Counted from the stretch's first letter, positions 8,676 to 16,536 are shown. The stretch is DNA of 36,199 bases from an uncultured Pelagibacteraceae bacterium (GCA_902594825.1 CACJNO010000005.1:1-36199); one strand, 5' to 3'. A program made the numbers and translations. Notes: generated by a model from the sequence alone, not told the origin.

Positions 8676-9863
8676 TTAATTAATATTTTTGTCTCTTTTT
8701 CTTGCAATTAGTTGGGTTAAAGAGTCAACCATTGTATCCGATGCTTTAAAAATATCTACATTTCTAAATTCGTGGGAAATATTTTTTTCTGGATTTGTTT
8801 TATCCTCAATTATAATTCCTTCATCGGGAGAATTATTTTTTATGTAGATAAGCAATAACCATTCCTCATCTTCTGACTCATCCCATTTTATGAATACCTC
8901 ACCTGTTTCAAACCTTCTGTCTACGCATCTTAAGATAGACATATTTCTTGTAATATGTCTTTTATTAAGTTGGAAAACTAAACTGCTTGCGCTTCGATAA
9001 AAACTCTCTAATGCAAATTCTACTTTTTGTCTGGAAAGGGTATATTCTTTTTCTTTTAATAATAAAGTTTCCCGATCTTCATCACCTTGTAACTTAACTC
9101 CAAGTGCCTCTACTCTTTCTTTGATTTTTTGATCTCTGATAATTTTATATTTTTCTTTAAGCTTATCGATTCTTTCTTGTAGTCCAGCATAGTCTTCTCT
9201 TTTTTCTTGTAAGGATATTTTTTCTAATTTTTCTAATTCTTTTACCTCTCTTATTCTAAATTTCTCAATTTGTTTATCTAATCTCAATTGTTTTAAAAAT
9301 TGTTTCTGTTTTTCAGCTTGTTCAATTCTTAAAAGAGCCTGTTCCTTTCTTAAGAATAATTTTATATCTCTTGTTCTTTGTTTTTCTAATCTTGCTTCTT
9401 CCTTCAATTCTTTTTCTTTAAGTTTAACCCTTAAGTTTTCTTCCTCTTTTTTTTGTTTTTCCAGAGCTAATTTGATATTTCTCTCATTTTCAATTTTTTC
9501 TATTTTCAATCTTCTTTTTTCATCTTGTTTCAAAATTTTGTAGTTAGAGATTGTTTCAGAAATTTTATCAAAAAAACTTTGAATATATTTTTCTAAACTG
9601 AAATTTATTTTAAAATTAAATTCAGGTTTAAGCGATAGCTGCCATTTCACTAATTTTAACGCTATGCTATCTTTTTTGGCTTTTTTATTAGTTAAATTAC
9701 TTTTTATTAATCTTGCATTTTTTAGTTTATTTTTTTTTCTTTTTTTTTTCGATAATTTTTTTTGTTTTGTTTTTATTTTTTTTAATTTCTTTATTTTTTT
9801 GTTGACTAATTTCTTATTCTTAATTTTTTTCTTTTTTTTAATTCTTTTATGTTTTTTTTTCAT
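8676..9863 (-). CDS. Lysine-rich coiled-coil protein, unknown function
   Basis: A 395-residue protein in three parts. Residues 1-66 are extremely basic, with about 34 lysines and 3 arginines (MKKKHKRIKKKKKIKNKK...). Residues about 105-285 are a charged Glu/Lys/Arg heptad-like helix, strongly coiled-coil in pattern. Residues about 290-395 look like a small folded domain, with RSASSLVFQLNKRH, RCVDRRFETGEVFIKWDES and EEWLLLIYIKN, ending in SLTQLIARKRDKN. No membrane segment or signal peptide is seen. The basic tail suggests nucleic-acid or membrane-surface binding, but this is inference. It sits between cfa and a small membrane protein in one minus-strand run. Confidence 0.7.
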   Translation of the reverse strand: MKKKHKRIKKKKKIKNKKLVNKKIKKLKKIKTKQKKLSKKKRKKNKLKNARLIKSNLTNKKAKKDSIALKLVKWQLSLKPEFNFKINFSLEKYIQSFFDKISETISNYKILKQDEKRRLKIEKIENERNIKLALEKQKKEEENLRVKLKEKELKEEARLEKQRTRDIKLFLRKEQALLRIEQAEKQKQFLKQLRLDKQIEKFRIREVKELEKLEKISLQEKREDYAGLQERIDKLKEKYKIIRDQKIKERVEALGVKLQGDEDRETLLLKEKEYTLSRQKVEFALESFYRSASSLVFQLNKRHITRNMSILRCVDRRFETGEVFIKWDESEDEEWLLLIYIKNNSPDEGIIIEDKTNPEKNISHEFRNVDIFKASDTMVDSLTQLIARKRDKNIN

Positions 9864-9892
9864 TATTGAGGAATTGAAATTCTATCAATAAT

Positions 9893-10582
9893 TTATTGAT
9901 AAATATAGTCCCTAGTCACAGGTGTTGATCTATAATTTTTTGTAAGTTGAAATTGATACACAACTTGATCACCCCACTTAAACGCCATTTCACAACCAGC
10001 AAGATAAAATTCCCACATTCTAAAAAATTTTTCATCAAACATTTGAATAATCTTCTCTTTATTTTTAATGCAATTTTCTTTCCAGTGTCTCAAGGTATGA
10101 GAATAATGCAATCTCAAAACTTCAATATCAGTAACAACTAATCCGGCTCTCTCTATTGGGGTTGTAACCTCACTCAAGCTGGGCGTGTAACCACCGGGAA
10201 AAATATACTTTGTTATCCAAGGGTGCGGGTCCCTAGGTGGATTCACTGATCCAATGGTGTGTATTAATGAAACTCCATCATCCTTTAGCAAATTTTCTAC
10301 TTGATTAAAAAATTTCTTATAAAACTTTCTTCCTACGTGTTCAAACATGCCGACGCTAACTATTCGGTCAAATTTTTCATTTAATTCTCTATAATCCATA
10401 AGTTTAAATTTAACTTGGTTTTCTAAGTTCTGTTCTTTAGCTTTTTGATTACAATAATTAAATTGATTTTCTGATAATGTAATGCCAGTAACTTCACATT
10501 GTGAAGCTTTTGCAATATCGATAGCTAGAGAACCCCAACCACATCCTATATCTAAAACTTTTTGATTTTGTTTAATATTTAA
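9893..10582 (-). pseudogene. cfa: Cyclopropane-fatty-acyl-phospholipid synthase, C-terminal part after a frameshift
   Basis: This frame encodes the SAM-binding and catalytic C-terminal two thirds of Cfa. The enzyme adds a methylene from S-adenosylmethionine to cis double bonds of membrane phospholipid acyl chains. Reading upstream of the first in-frame ATG (10399), the frame stays open to the A8 run and yields VLDIGCGWGSLAIDIA, the SAM motif I, then CEVTGITLSENQ. Downstream come VGMFEHVGRKFYKKFF, KYIFPGGYTPSLSEV and LRLHYSHTLRHW, all typical catalytic segments. It is 229 codons without an N-terminal domain, and its own frame carries TAA at 10591-10589. Joined to 10584-11081 it makes a 395-residue, normal-length enzyme. 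Confidence 0.85.
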
Positions 10583-11081
10583 TTTTTTTTATTATATGTG
10601 CAATCTTGTTATTTTGAGCAGTTTCTAAACTATCATTTTCATTTTTAAAATATGCACAAGAATATTGTCTTTTTGGATCCAAAAATAAATCATATAAATC
10701 ATCAGAAATGTCATAGTGATGTGAAACATTCATTTTAGATTTTTTTATGAAATTAAAATTAGTCAAATATCTATATGAACCTCTCAACCTATTAATTAGA
10801 TAACTAAAAAAATTAACTTCTCCTCTACCTATATTCATCAAAGCTAAATCTAAAAATTCAGTCAAAGTGCCATTTTCAATTAAAATCTCACCGTCAGTAT
10901 AAGCCTCTCCAAAATATAAATCTGGATGAAACAGAAGTTTATAGTGGAGATTTTTATTTAAAATTCTTAATTTTAAAGGATTATTATTTGGTTTTCCAAT
11001 TATATAATTCTTGGAATTTGCATCAGTTAAAATAAAACCACCTTTTTTAATTACTTTATTTAAAAATCTTGCAAGTTGCAT
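10572..11081 (-). pseudogene. cfa: Cyclopropane-fatty-acyl-phospholipid synthase, N-terminal part before a frameshift
   Basis: This 169-codon frame holds the N-terminal domain of Cfa. It shows the conserved VSHHYDISDDLYDLFLD (residues 119-135) and the active-site region YSCAYFKNENDSLETAQ with Cys142, the counterpart of the conserved Cfa cysteine. It stops at TAA 10574-10572 shortly after an A8 run, before any SAM-binding motif, so by itself it cannot be active. The rest of the enzyme is in the next frame (9893-10582). It starts one base after the stop of the upstream aldolase gene, so the two are likely co-transcribed. Confidence 0.85.
10583..10590 (-). other. cfa: A8 homopolymer: frameshift site in cfa
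   Basis: On the coding strand the run reads ATA-ATA-AAA-AAA-ATT-AAA-TAT-TAA. Skipping one A (or transcribing seven) gives AAA-AAA-TTA-AAT-ATT-AAA-CAA, which continues into the SAM motif. The upstream frame ends at 10572 and the downstream frame is closed at 10591-10589 by TAA, so the shift must fall between 10588 and 10575, essentially in this run. Confidence 0.85.
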
Positions 11082-11082
11082 T

Positions 11083-11967
11083 TTATGCCGCCAATAATGA
11101 TTTATTAGTAAAATTCAAATTTTTAAGTTTTTCCATTAGCTCGTTTTCATCTTTTTTATTTAAAAGACTTAGTGGTGGTAGAATATTTTTATAAATTTTA
11201 TTTTCTTGTGCACAATAGGTATGCAAAGCCGAAATCAAATTATATTTATCAAAAGTATTCCTTACATCAATTAATTTTTGGTTTTGAGTTTGCTTTTTAT
11301 TTAAATTAAAATCATCAAAAACTTTTCTTGATAATCGAGCAGTTAAGTTACAAGTTGCTGTGATTATGCCTGAACATCCAATCTCTAAACCTTTTAATAA
11401 TTTAGTTTCTGTACCTGGTAAAATAGAAAAATTATCTAATTTAAGATTTTCAAATAAATTATAAGAACTATCTTTAACACCAATAATTTGTTTTGGAAAT
11501 CGCTCGACAAGTTTTTTTATACAATCTATACTAAATTTATACCCACTTAGTTTTTCAAAGTTGTAAAGAATTATTTCTGAGTCTGGTACTGCCTCAACAA
11601 TCTTTGAGTAAAACTCAATCACTTCTTTGTCTCCATAGCTATAATAAGCTGGGGGCATAACTAAAAATCTTTTCAAATTTAATGATAAGCCTATTTTCAT
11701 ATAATTAATTATTTCTACCAAAGAGTTTAAGCCAGTGCCTATAATATAATTTTCTTTATACTTACTTTTAGAAAGTTTGTTTAAAAGTTCTATTTTTTCA
11801 GCTATTGATATTAACTGTGCTTGCCCAGTACTTCCAAAAATTGCAACTCCATGACAACCCTGATCTATAATGTTTTCTGCATGTAAAATCGTTTTATCTA
11901 TATTAAGGCTTAAATCATCGTTGAAGATGGACATTCCTGCAGCATAAATTCCTTTTATTTTAGACAT
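11083..11967 (-). CDS. Dihydrodipicolinate synthase family aldolase
   Basis: A 294-residue class I aldolase of the DapA/NanA superfamily (TIM barrel). The Schiff-base lysine is visible in IIGVKDSS (Lys165) and the conserved tyrosine in LYNFEKLSGY (Tyr135). The pyruvate carboxylate-binding loop reads GSTGQ (45-49), whereas genuine DapA normally has GTTGE. This, with its place beside cfa rather than lysine genes, makes a non-DapA pyruvate aldolase more likely. It leads the minus-strand unit with cfa one base downstream. The substrate is unknown. Confidence 0.8.
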   Translation of the reverse strand: MSKIKGIYAAGMSIFNDDLSLNIDKTILHAENIIDQGCHGVAIFGSTGQAQLISIAEKIELLNKLSKSKYKENYIIGTGLNSLVEIINYMKIGLSLNLKRFLVMPPAYYSYGDKEVIEFYSKIVEAVPDSEIILYNFEKLSGYKFSIDCIKKLVERFPKQIIGVKDSSYNLFENLKLDNFSILPGTETKLLKGLEIGCSGIITATCNLTARLSRKVFDDFNLNKKQTQNQKLIDVRNTFDKYNLISALHTYCAQENKIYKNILPPLSLLNKKDENELMEKLKNLNFTNKSLLAA

Positions 11968-11990
11968 ATATTTTTACTAATAAGTATAAT
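11961..11990 (+). promoter_or_regulatory. Promoter for the glycosyltransferase gene
   Basis: TAGACA at 11961-11966 (five of six matches to TTGACA) and a perfect TATAAT at 11985-11990 are separated by 18 bases. The ATG at 12006 lies 15 bases past the -10, so the leader would be about ten bases. The -35 overlaps the first codons of the divergent aldolase gene. Confidence 0.5.
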
Positions 11991-12005
11991 AGAAAATTTA
12001 CTATT

Positions 12006-12932
12006 ATGAAAACAGGAATTTTTTTGAGCTACAAAGGTTTAGGCGCTAATTTATTGCATCTTAGCTATTGTCATGAAATTGCAAAAAAATTTGGTCCAGT
12101 AACTTTAATCACTCTATCTTCAAATTTAAATAGAGTTTTAGAAGATGATCCATTAATTCAAGAAGTTATACATCTTGATAAATTTCATAAAAAATTTTTT
12201 GATTTATTTAAATTATCTAAGTTTATTAAAAATTTTAATTTTAAAAATATTTTTATTTTTTATCCAAGTTTAAGACATTATTTGGCTAGTAAAATTGCAG
12301 GTATAGAAAATATTTATCATTATCCTTTATTTCAAAAAAAAAATTTACATTTAGTAAATACTGCAAAAAATTTTACTGAAAAATCACTTAAAATTAATAA
12401 CTGCTCAACAGAAACTAAAATTTTTATAAATCACTCAAAACTTAAAAAATATAAATTAAATGATTATAAAAAAATTGTACTTGGTATAGGATCGTCAGGT
12501 CCAACTACTAAGTGGGGGTATGATAATTTTGCCTTTTTAATTAAAGAATTAAACAAAATTGGAGATTATTATTTTTATCTTCTCTGTGGGCCTGATGAAG
12601 AAGATGGAGCTCAAAAAATCATTAATCAAATTGAAAAAAAAAATTGTGAGTCTTTGAGTTCAAAAGATGTTTCAGAAATAATATATTATATTTATTTAAG
12701 TGATATTTTTATAGGTAATGACTCTTTTGGACACCATGTGGCTTCTCAAATGAATAAACCTAGCTTTATAATTTTATTAGACACTCCTAAAGCTTATTCA
12801 GATTACAGTAAAAACCAATTTAGAATAATTCCAACAAATATTGATATAAATGAAATTACTCATGATTCTGCTTTAGATCCAAATTCAATTACTGTTCAAA
12901 TGATAATTAATAAAATAAAAAATTTTATATAA
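12006..12932 (+). CDS. Glycosyltransferase family 9 (heptosyltransferase-like)
   Basis: A 308-residue GT-B type transferase similar to lipopolysaccharide heptosyltransferases. The C-terminal half has LGIGSSGPTTKWGYDNFAFLIKEL, the usual nucleotide-sugar-binding segment with the K-x-W signature. A later stretch, IFIGNDSFGHHVASQMNKPSFIILLDTP, matches the GNDSG-x-x-H-x-A pattern of the family. It likely acts at the inner face of the membrane on LPS core or another glycan. It overlaps the opposing J-domain gene by eight bases at the 3' end. Confidence 0.85.
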   Translation: MKTGIFLSYKGLGANLLHLSYCHEIAKKFGPVTLITLSSNLNRVLEDDPLIQEVIHLDKFHKKFFDLFKLSKFIKNFNFKNIFIFYPSLRHYLASKIAGIENIYHYPLFQKKNLHLVNTAKNFTEKSLKINNCSTETKIFINHSKLKKYKLNDYKKIVLGIGSSGPTTKWGYDNFAFLIKELNKIGDYYFYLLCGPDEEDGAQKIINQIEKKNCESLSSKDVSEIIYYIYLSDIFIGNDSFGHHVASQMNKPSFIILLDTPKAYSDYSKNQFRIIPTNIDINEITHDSALDPNSITVQMIINKIKNFI

Positions 12933-13428
12933 CTTCTTTTAATAAAATATCTCTTGCCTCATTAACTAATGAAGAGAGTCTTGCGGTCTCAGGAGACACG
13001 TCAGGATGAATTTTTTTTTGAATCTTTGTAAAAGCTTGATTTATATCCTCCTTAGTGATTTTTTTGGTCTGATCTAAATTTAAAATCTTAAAAGCTTCAC
13101 TAACCGACATATTTGAAGTATCAGTTTTCTGATACTGATTAAAAGAAAATCTGCCTGATCTTCTCAAAGTTTGGATTAATCGAAAAAGTGATATCAATTG
13201 AAAAATAGACAAACCTTTTAATTTCAATAGCGCAAGGCTAGCTATTGTAAGTGGTAAAGTTAACAAAAATTTGCCACCTATTGCGAATAAAATAGCTAAA
13301 ATAATCAAGCTAATGATAATAATGAATCTTAAACCTTTTGATAATTTTTTTGATGAAATATTTACAATTAATCTTAATAATAAATAAAAGATGACCAATA
13401 TTACTACTGTATAAATTATTATATTCAT
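12925..13428 (-). CDS. Membrane-anchored J-domain protein
   Basis: A 167-residue protein with an N-terminal membrane segment (about 4-22), one or two further hydrophobic stretches (about 34-70), and a C-terminal J domain at about 108-165. The J domain starts MSVSEAFKILNL and carries the HPD tripeptide at 141-143, then LVNEARDILL. The order resembles the Tim14/DjlA-like membrane co-chaperones that recruit DnaK to the membrane. It starts 16 bases from oligopeptidase B on the opposite strand, so the two share a very short divergent region. Confidence 0.85.
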   Translation of the reverse strand: MNIIIYTVVILVIFYLLLRLIVNISSKKLSKGLRFIIIISLIILAILFAIGGKFLLTLPLTIASLALLKLKGLSIFQLISLFRLIQTLRRSGRFSFNQYQKTDTSNMSVSEAFKILNLDQTKKITKEDINQAFTKIQKKIHPDVSPETARLSSLVNEARDILLKEVI

Positions 13429-13444
13429 ATATTTGTTTTATCTT

Positions 13445-15520
13445 ATGAAAATACCACAACTAAGAAAAAAACCAGAACTAAAATCTTGTCACAATATCAC
13501 ATGGGAGGATGATTATAGTTGGATACATCAAAATAATATTCTTGAAGTTTTAAAAGATAGCTCAAAATTACTTCCAGAAGTAAGAAAATATCTTGAAGAA
13601 GAAAATAATTTCACTGAATTTAATTTAAAGGATACTAAAGAGTATCAAAAAAAAATATTTGATGAAATAAAAGGAAGAATAAAATTAGATGATGAATCAT
13701 TAAAATTTAGAGATAATGAATATGAATATTGGACTAAAACAACAACGGAGGGTAATTACTCAATAAAATTAAGAAAAAAAATTGGTACCAACATGATTGA
13801 AGAAATTTGGAATGGAGATAAAGAAAAAAAAAAATCTAAATCTGAATATTTCGGTGTTGGTGATTTAGAGGTAAGTTATAATGACAAATATTTAGGCTAC
13901 TCTCTTGATTTGAAAGGTTCTGAATATTTTACAATATATCTAAGAGATATTTTTTCTGAAAAATTAATTACTGAAAAAATTGAGGATACAAGTGGAAGTA
14001 TTACTTTTAGTTTAGACGATAAATATTTTTTTTACTCAAAACTCGATGAATTTCATAGACCAAGGAAAATTTTCAGACATAAAATTGGCTCATCTGCTAA
14101 AGATGATGAACTTATTTTTGAGGAAAAAAGTGATGCTTTTACAGTAGGGATAAGTTTAAGTTCAGATGAAAAATATTTTTTTATTACAACATCAGACCAT
14201 AATACATCAGAACAGTATTATTTTAGGGTAAATGAAAAAAAACCAGATCCAAAGTTAATAAAAAAAAGAAAAAGAGGTATAATTTATTCAGTAAATTCGT
14301 GGGATAATCATTTTTATTGCCATACCAACGAAGATGCAGAAGATTTCAAAATTGAAAAATGTGAAAATCTAACTGATCAAAATTGGAAAATTTATATTCC
14401 CCCAAAAAATGAAGTTCTAATTGGGGGATTAATTTTTTTAAAAAATTGGATCATTAGAGGAGAAAAATCTAATGCCTTAGGGAAATTATTCGTAAAAGAT
14501 AAACAGACAGGTCTTGAAGAAGAATTAAAATTTACTGAAGAAGAAGTAATTGTACCTAGTATTTCATTAATACAAAGAGATAAAAATACTGACTTGGTCT
14601 ATTTATCTTATTCATCGCCAAAAACACCAAATAAAACTTATTTATACAATTTAAAAACAAAAGAAAAAAAGATAGTTAAAGAACAAGAAATTCCCTCAGG
14701 TCATAATCCTGATGATTATATTGTTGAAAGATTAGAGTGTCCTTCTCATGATGGAAGATTAGTTCCAATAACAATTACTAGACATAAAAAAACAAGAATT
14801 GATGGATCTGCTAATTTACTTTTATATGGTTATGGCTCTTATGGTAGCTCAATGACACCAGATTTTTCATCTACTAAATATAGTTTAATTAATAGAGATA
14901 TAATTTGGGTAACAACGCATATTAGAGGTGGAATGGAAAGAGGTATGAAATGGTGGAAAGAAGGAAAACTTCTAAACAAAAAAAATACTTTTGAGGATTA
15001 TATCTATACAGCAGAATATTTAATAAAAAAAAAATATACTTCTAAAGGAAAAATAATTGGAATGGGAGGATCTGCTGGAGGTTTATTAATGGGGGCAGTT
15101 GTAAACCAAGCCCCGCAATTATTTTTAGGAATTATAATGGCAGTTCCATTTGTGGACTCTCTAACAACAAATCTTGATCATTCTTTACCACTAACTGTTG
15201 GTGAATTTGACGAATTTGGAAATGCAAAAGATAATAAAGATCATTTTGATTACATTTTTTCATATGCCCCATATAATAATATAAAGAAAATGGACTATCC
15301 GAACATTTTTATTACAACCAGTTTAAGTGATAATAGAGTCCTATTTGACGAACCAGTAAAATTTACTGCAAAACTTAGAGATTTTAAAACAGATAATAAT
15401 TTGCTTCTTTTAAAGACTGAAATGAAAGCTGGTCATGGAGGTAAATCAGGTCGAGATGGTGCCATAGAAGAAATTGCTTTGGATTACGCATTTATATTAA
15501 AAATCACAAAAAAAATTTGA
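13445..15520 (+). CDS. ptrB: Oligopeptidase B-like S9 serine peptidase
   Basis: Prolyl-oligopeptidase family (S9A) enzyme that cuts short peptides, usually after basic residues for oligopeptidase B. An N-terminal beta-propeller region precedes the alpha/beta-hydrolase domain. The nucleophile elbow GMGGSAGGLLMG, the Asp region (SDNRVLFDEPVKF) and the catalytic His region (AGHGGKSGR) are all present in order. I chose ATG at 13445 (691 residues) over the TTG at 13433, because ATG is followed by the conserved MKIPQLRKKP start. No ribosome-binding site is clear. Confidence 0.92.
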   Translation: MKIPQLRKKPELKSCHNITWEDDYSWIHQNNILEVLKDSSKLLPEVRKYLEEENNFTEFNLKDTKEYQKKIFDEIKGRIKLDDESLKFRDNEYEYWTKTTTEGNYSIKLRKKIGTNMIEEIWNGDKEKKKSKSEYFGVGDLEVSYNDKYLGYSLDLKGSEYFTIYLRDIFSEKLITEKIEDTSGSITFSLDDKYFFYSKLDEFHRPRKIFRHKIGSSAKDDELIFEEKSDAFTVGISLSSDEKYFFITTSDHNTSEQYYFRVNEKKPDPKLIKKRKRGIIYSVNSWDNHFYCHTNEDAEDFKIEKCENLTDQNWKIYIPPKNEVLIGGLIFLKNWIIRGEKSNALGKLFVKDKQTGLEEELKFTEEEVIVPSISLIQRDKNTDLVYLSYSSPKTPNKTYLYNLKTKEKKIVKEQEIPSGHNPDDYIVERLECPSHDGRLVPITITRHKKTRIDGSANLLLYGYGSYGSSMTPDFSSTKYSLINRDIIWVTTHIRGGMERGMKWWKEGKLLNKKNTFEDYIYTAEYLIKKKYTSKGKIIGMGGSAGGLLMGAVVNQAPQLFLGIIMAVPFVDSLTTNLDHSLPLTVGEFDEFGNAKDNKDHFDYIFSYAPYNNIKKMDYPNIFITTSLSDNRVLFDEPVKFTAKLRDFKTDNNLLLLKTEMKAGHGGKSGRDGAIEEIALDYAFILKITKKI

Positions 15521-15558
15521 TTTTTTCAACCTTGAAAAAAAATTAATAATTACTATAT
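15521..15558 (+). promoter_or_regulatory. Possible heat-shock (RpoH-type) promoter upstream of hsp20
   Basis: CTTGAA at 15531-15536 resembles the RpoH -35 box (CTTGAA), and CTATAT at 15553-15558 is a loose -10, 18 bases after CTTG. The -35 lies in the right arm of a nine-base inverted repeat, TTTTTTCAA-CC-TTGAAAAAA (15521-15540). The alphaproteobacterial -10 usually reads CYTAT, so the match is partial. Confidence 0.4.
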
Positions 15559-15565
15559 GAAATTT

Positions 15566-15588
15566 GTAAGTCGCCTTATGGGGCTTAC
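15566..15588 (+). promoter_or_regulatory. Hairpin in the hsp20 5' leader
   Basis: GTAAG(T)CGCC and GGGGCTTAC can pair around TTAT, giving five perfect pairs plus a GU and further GC pairs. It is followed by an A-rich single strand and the AAGGAGG ribosome site 20 bases on. CCTTAT in the loop side can also partly pair with the ATAAAGG just before the start, so a thermosensor is possible but not shown. Confidence 0.45.
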
Positions 15589-15608
15589 CTAAAAAAACTT
15601 GCTTAATA

Positions 15609-15615
15609 AAGGAGG
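15609..15615 (+). promoter_or_regulatory. Strong ribosome-binding site of hsp20
   Basis: AAGGAGG six bases before the ATG at 15622 is a near-perfect Shine-Dalgarno sequence. Most genes in this window have none, so it marks a gene built for high translation and fixes the start. Confidence 0.85.
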
Positions 15616-15621
15616 ATTTAT

Positions 15622-16068
15622 ATGACAAGTAAGGATCTATCTATATTTAACTCATTAAGACCTTTTTCAATTGGATTTGACGACATGTTTGATCAATTTG
15701 AAAATATGTTAGGTAATGGAGGTTTGACAATGCAGTCAAATTATCCACCTTATAACATAAGAAAGACAGGTAAAGACAACTACGCTATTGAAGTTGCACT
15801 TGCTGGTTTTAATAAAGATGATGTAGAAGTTGAGTTTGAGGATAATTTATTAACTGTAAGAACTAAACAGGTTGACAAATCCGAAAACGAAAATAAAGAC
15901 GGTGAAGTAATTCATAGAGGAATTTCACAAAGACAATTTGCTAGATCATTTACAATTGCAGATGATGTAAAAGTAAATGATGCTCAGTTAAAAGATGGTC
16001 TTTTAACAATTGCTTGTGAAAGAATTTTACCAGATCATAAGAAAAAAAGACTTATTAAAATTAAATAA
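15622..16068 (+). CDS. Small heat-shock protein Hsp20 (IbpA-like)
   Basis: A 148-residue alpha-crystallin family holdase that binds unfolding proteins in the cytosol. The alpha-crystallin domain spans about 40-140, with YAIEVALAGFNKDDVEVEFE, then FARSFTIADDVKVNDAQLKDGLLTIAC, containing the L-x-x-G-L-L-x-I signature. The N-terminal region FNSLRPFSIGFDDMFDQFE is IbpA/HspA class A type. The strong SD, a candidate RpoH-like promoter, leader hairpin and a clean terminator show a stand-alone, regulated transcript. Confidence 0.93.
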   Translation: MTSKDLSIFNSLRPFSIGFDDMFDQFENMLGNGGLTMQSNYPPYNIRKTGKDNYAIEVALAGFNKDDVEVEFEDNLLTVRTKQVDKSENENKDGEVIHRGISQRQFARSFTIADDVKVNDAQLKDGLLTIACERILPDHKKKRLIKIK

Positions 16069-16081
16069 GTTAAATACCTTG

Positions 16082-16111
16082 CTTGTGGGGATCTAGCCCC
16101 ACAAGTATTTT
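16082..16111 (+). terminator. Rho-independent terminator after hsp20
   Basis: A perfect nine-base stem, CTTGTGGGG (16082-16090) and CCCCACAAG (16097-16105), around loop ATCTAG, followed by TATTTTATC. It sits 13 bases after the hsp20 stop. The reverse direction lacks a T-run, so it mainly serves hsp20. Confidence 0.85.
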
Positions 16112-16112
16112 A

Positions 16113-16415
16113 TCAAATACATCCACTAGAGGTAAAACTTATTATAATATCATTTTTATTTACTTCGAATTTTCTATCGCAAGGAATTGCGTATTTTTTT
16201 GATTTATATACAAAAACTTTATTTCCAATTTCATTAATAAAATCTTCAGTTGGATTTCCTAGTTCAATTTTTAATTCAGTTATATTTTTTCCTACCATTT
16301 TTCCGTATTCTCTATTTTCTTTTTCAGCAATAGAGTCAGCCTTTTCTTTAATAGTTTGACAACCAGTAAGTAAAATTGAAATAAAAATAAAAGTAATTAA
16401 TTTTTTTAAGATCAT
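16113..16415 (-). CDS. Small lipoprotein, BamE/SmpA-like pattern
   Basis: A 100-residue lipoprotein with a lipobox LLTGC (Cys19) after a hydrophobic signal. The mature part contains GKNITELKIELGNPTEDF, the helix-turn pattern common in SmpA/OmlA (BamE-like) proteins, followed by strands and two late cysteines (Cys79 region and Cys99). It is likely anchored in the outer or inner membrane. The fold resemblance is by eye. It is divergent from the purine permease, sharing a 146-base upstream region. Confidence 0.65.
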   Translation of the reverse strand: MILKKLITFIFISILLTGCQTIKEKADSIAEKENREYGKMVGKNITELKIELGNPTEDFINEIGNKVFVYKSKKYAIPCDRKFEVNKNDIIISFTSSGCI

Positions 16416-16520
16416 TTAAGAATAGTATCATATAATTAATCATAATAATTAACCTCAAGGTTGTAAATAATATCAAATTAACAACAAATTCAATAAAACT
16501 GACATACTCCAAAAAGATTT

Positions 16521-16536
16521 TTTGATTCGAATCAAA
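16521..16536. promoter_or_regulatory. Perfect 16-base palindrome matching an FNR-type box
   Basis: TTTGATTCGAATCAAA is self-complementary and contains TTGAT-TCGA-ATCAA, matching the FNR/FixK/FnrL consensus TTGAT-N4-ATCAA. It lies between the divergent lipoprotein and purine permease genes, its centre 33 bases before the permease ATG. A CRP/FNR-family regulator is a plausible binder, but no such gene is in the window. Confidence 0.5.

Noticed and set aside
9664-9891. 75-codon Phe-rich frame on the plus strand
   Set aside because: It is the antisense of the lysine-rich N-terminus: poly-A coding gives poly-T/Phe on the other strand.
9893-11081. Two separate small genes instead of a broken cfa
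   Set aside because: The C-terminal frame, read past its first ATG, contains the SAM motif and joins the N-terminal frame exactly at the A8 run; neither half makes sense alone.
13433-13444. TTG start for oligopeptidase B
   Set aside because: The ATG four codons on gives the expected N-terminus and leaves a tidy divergent spacer.
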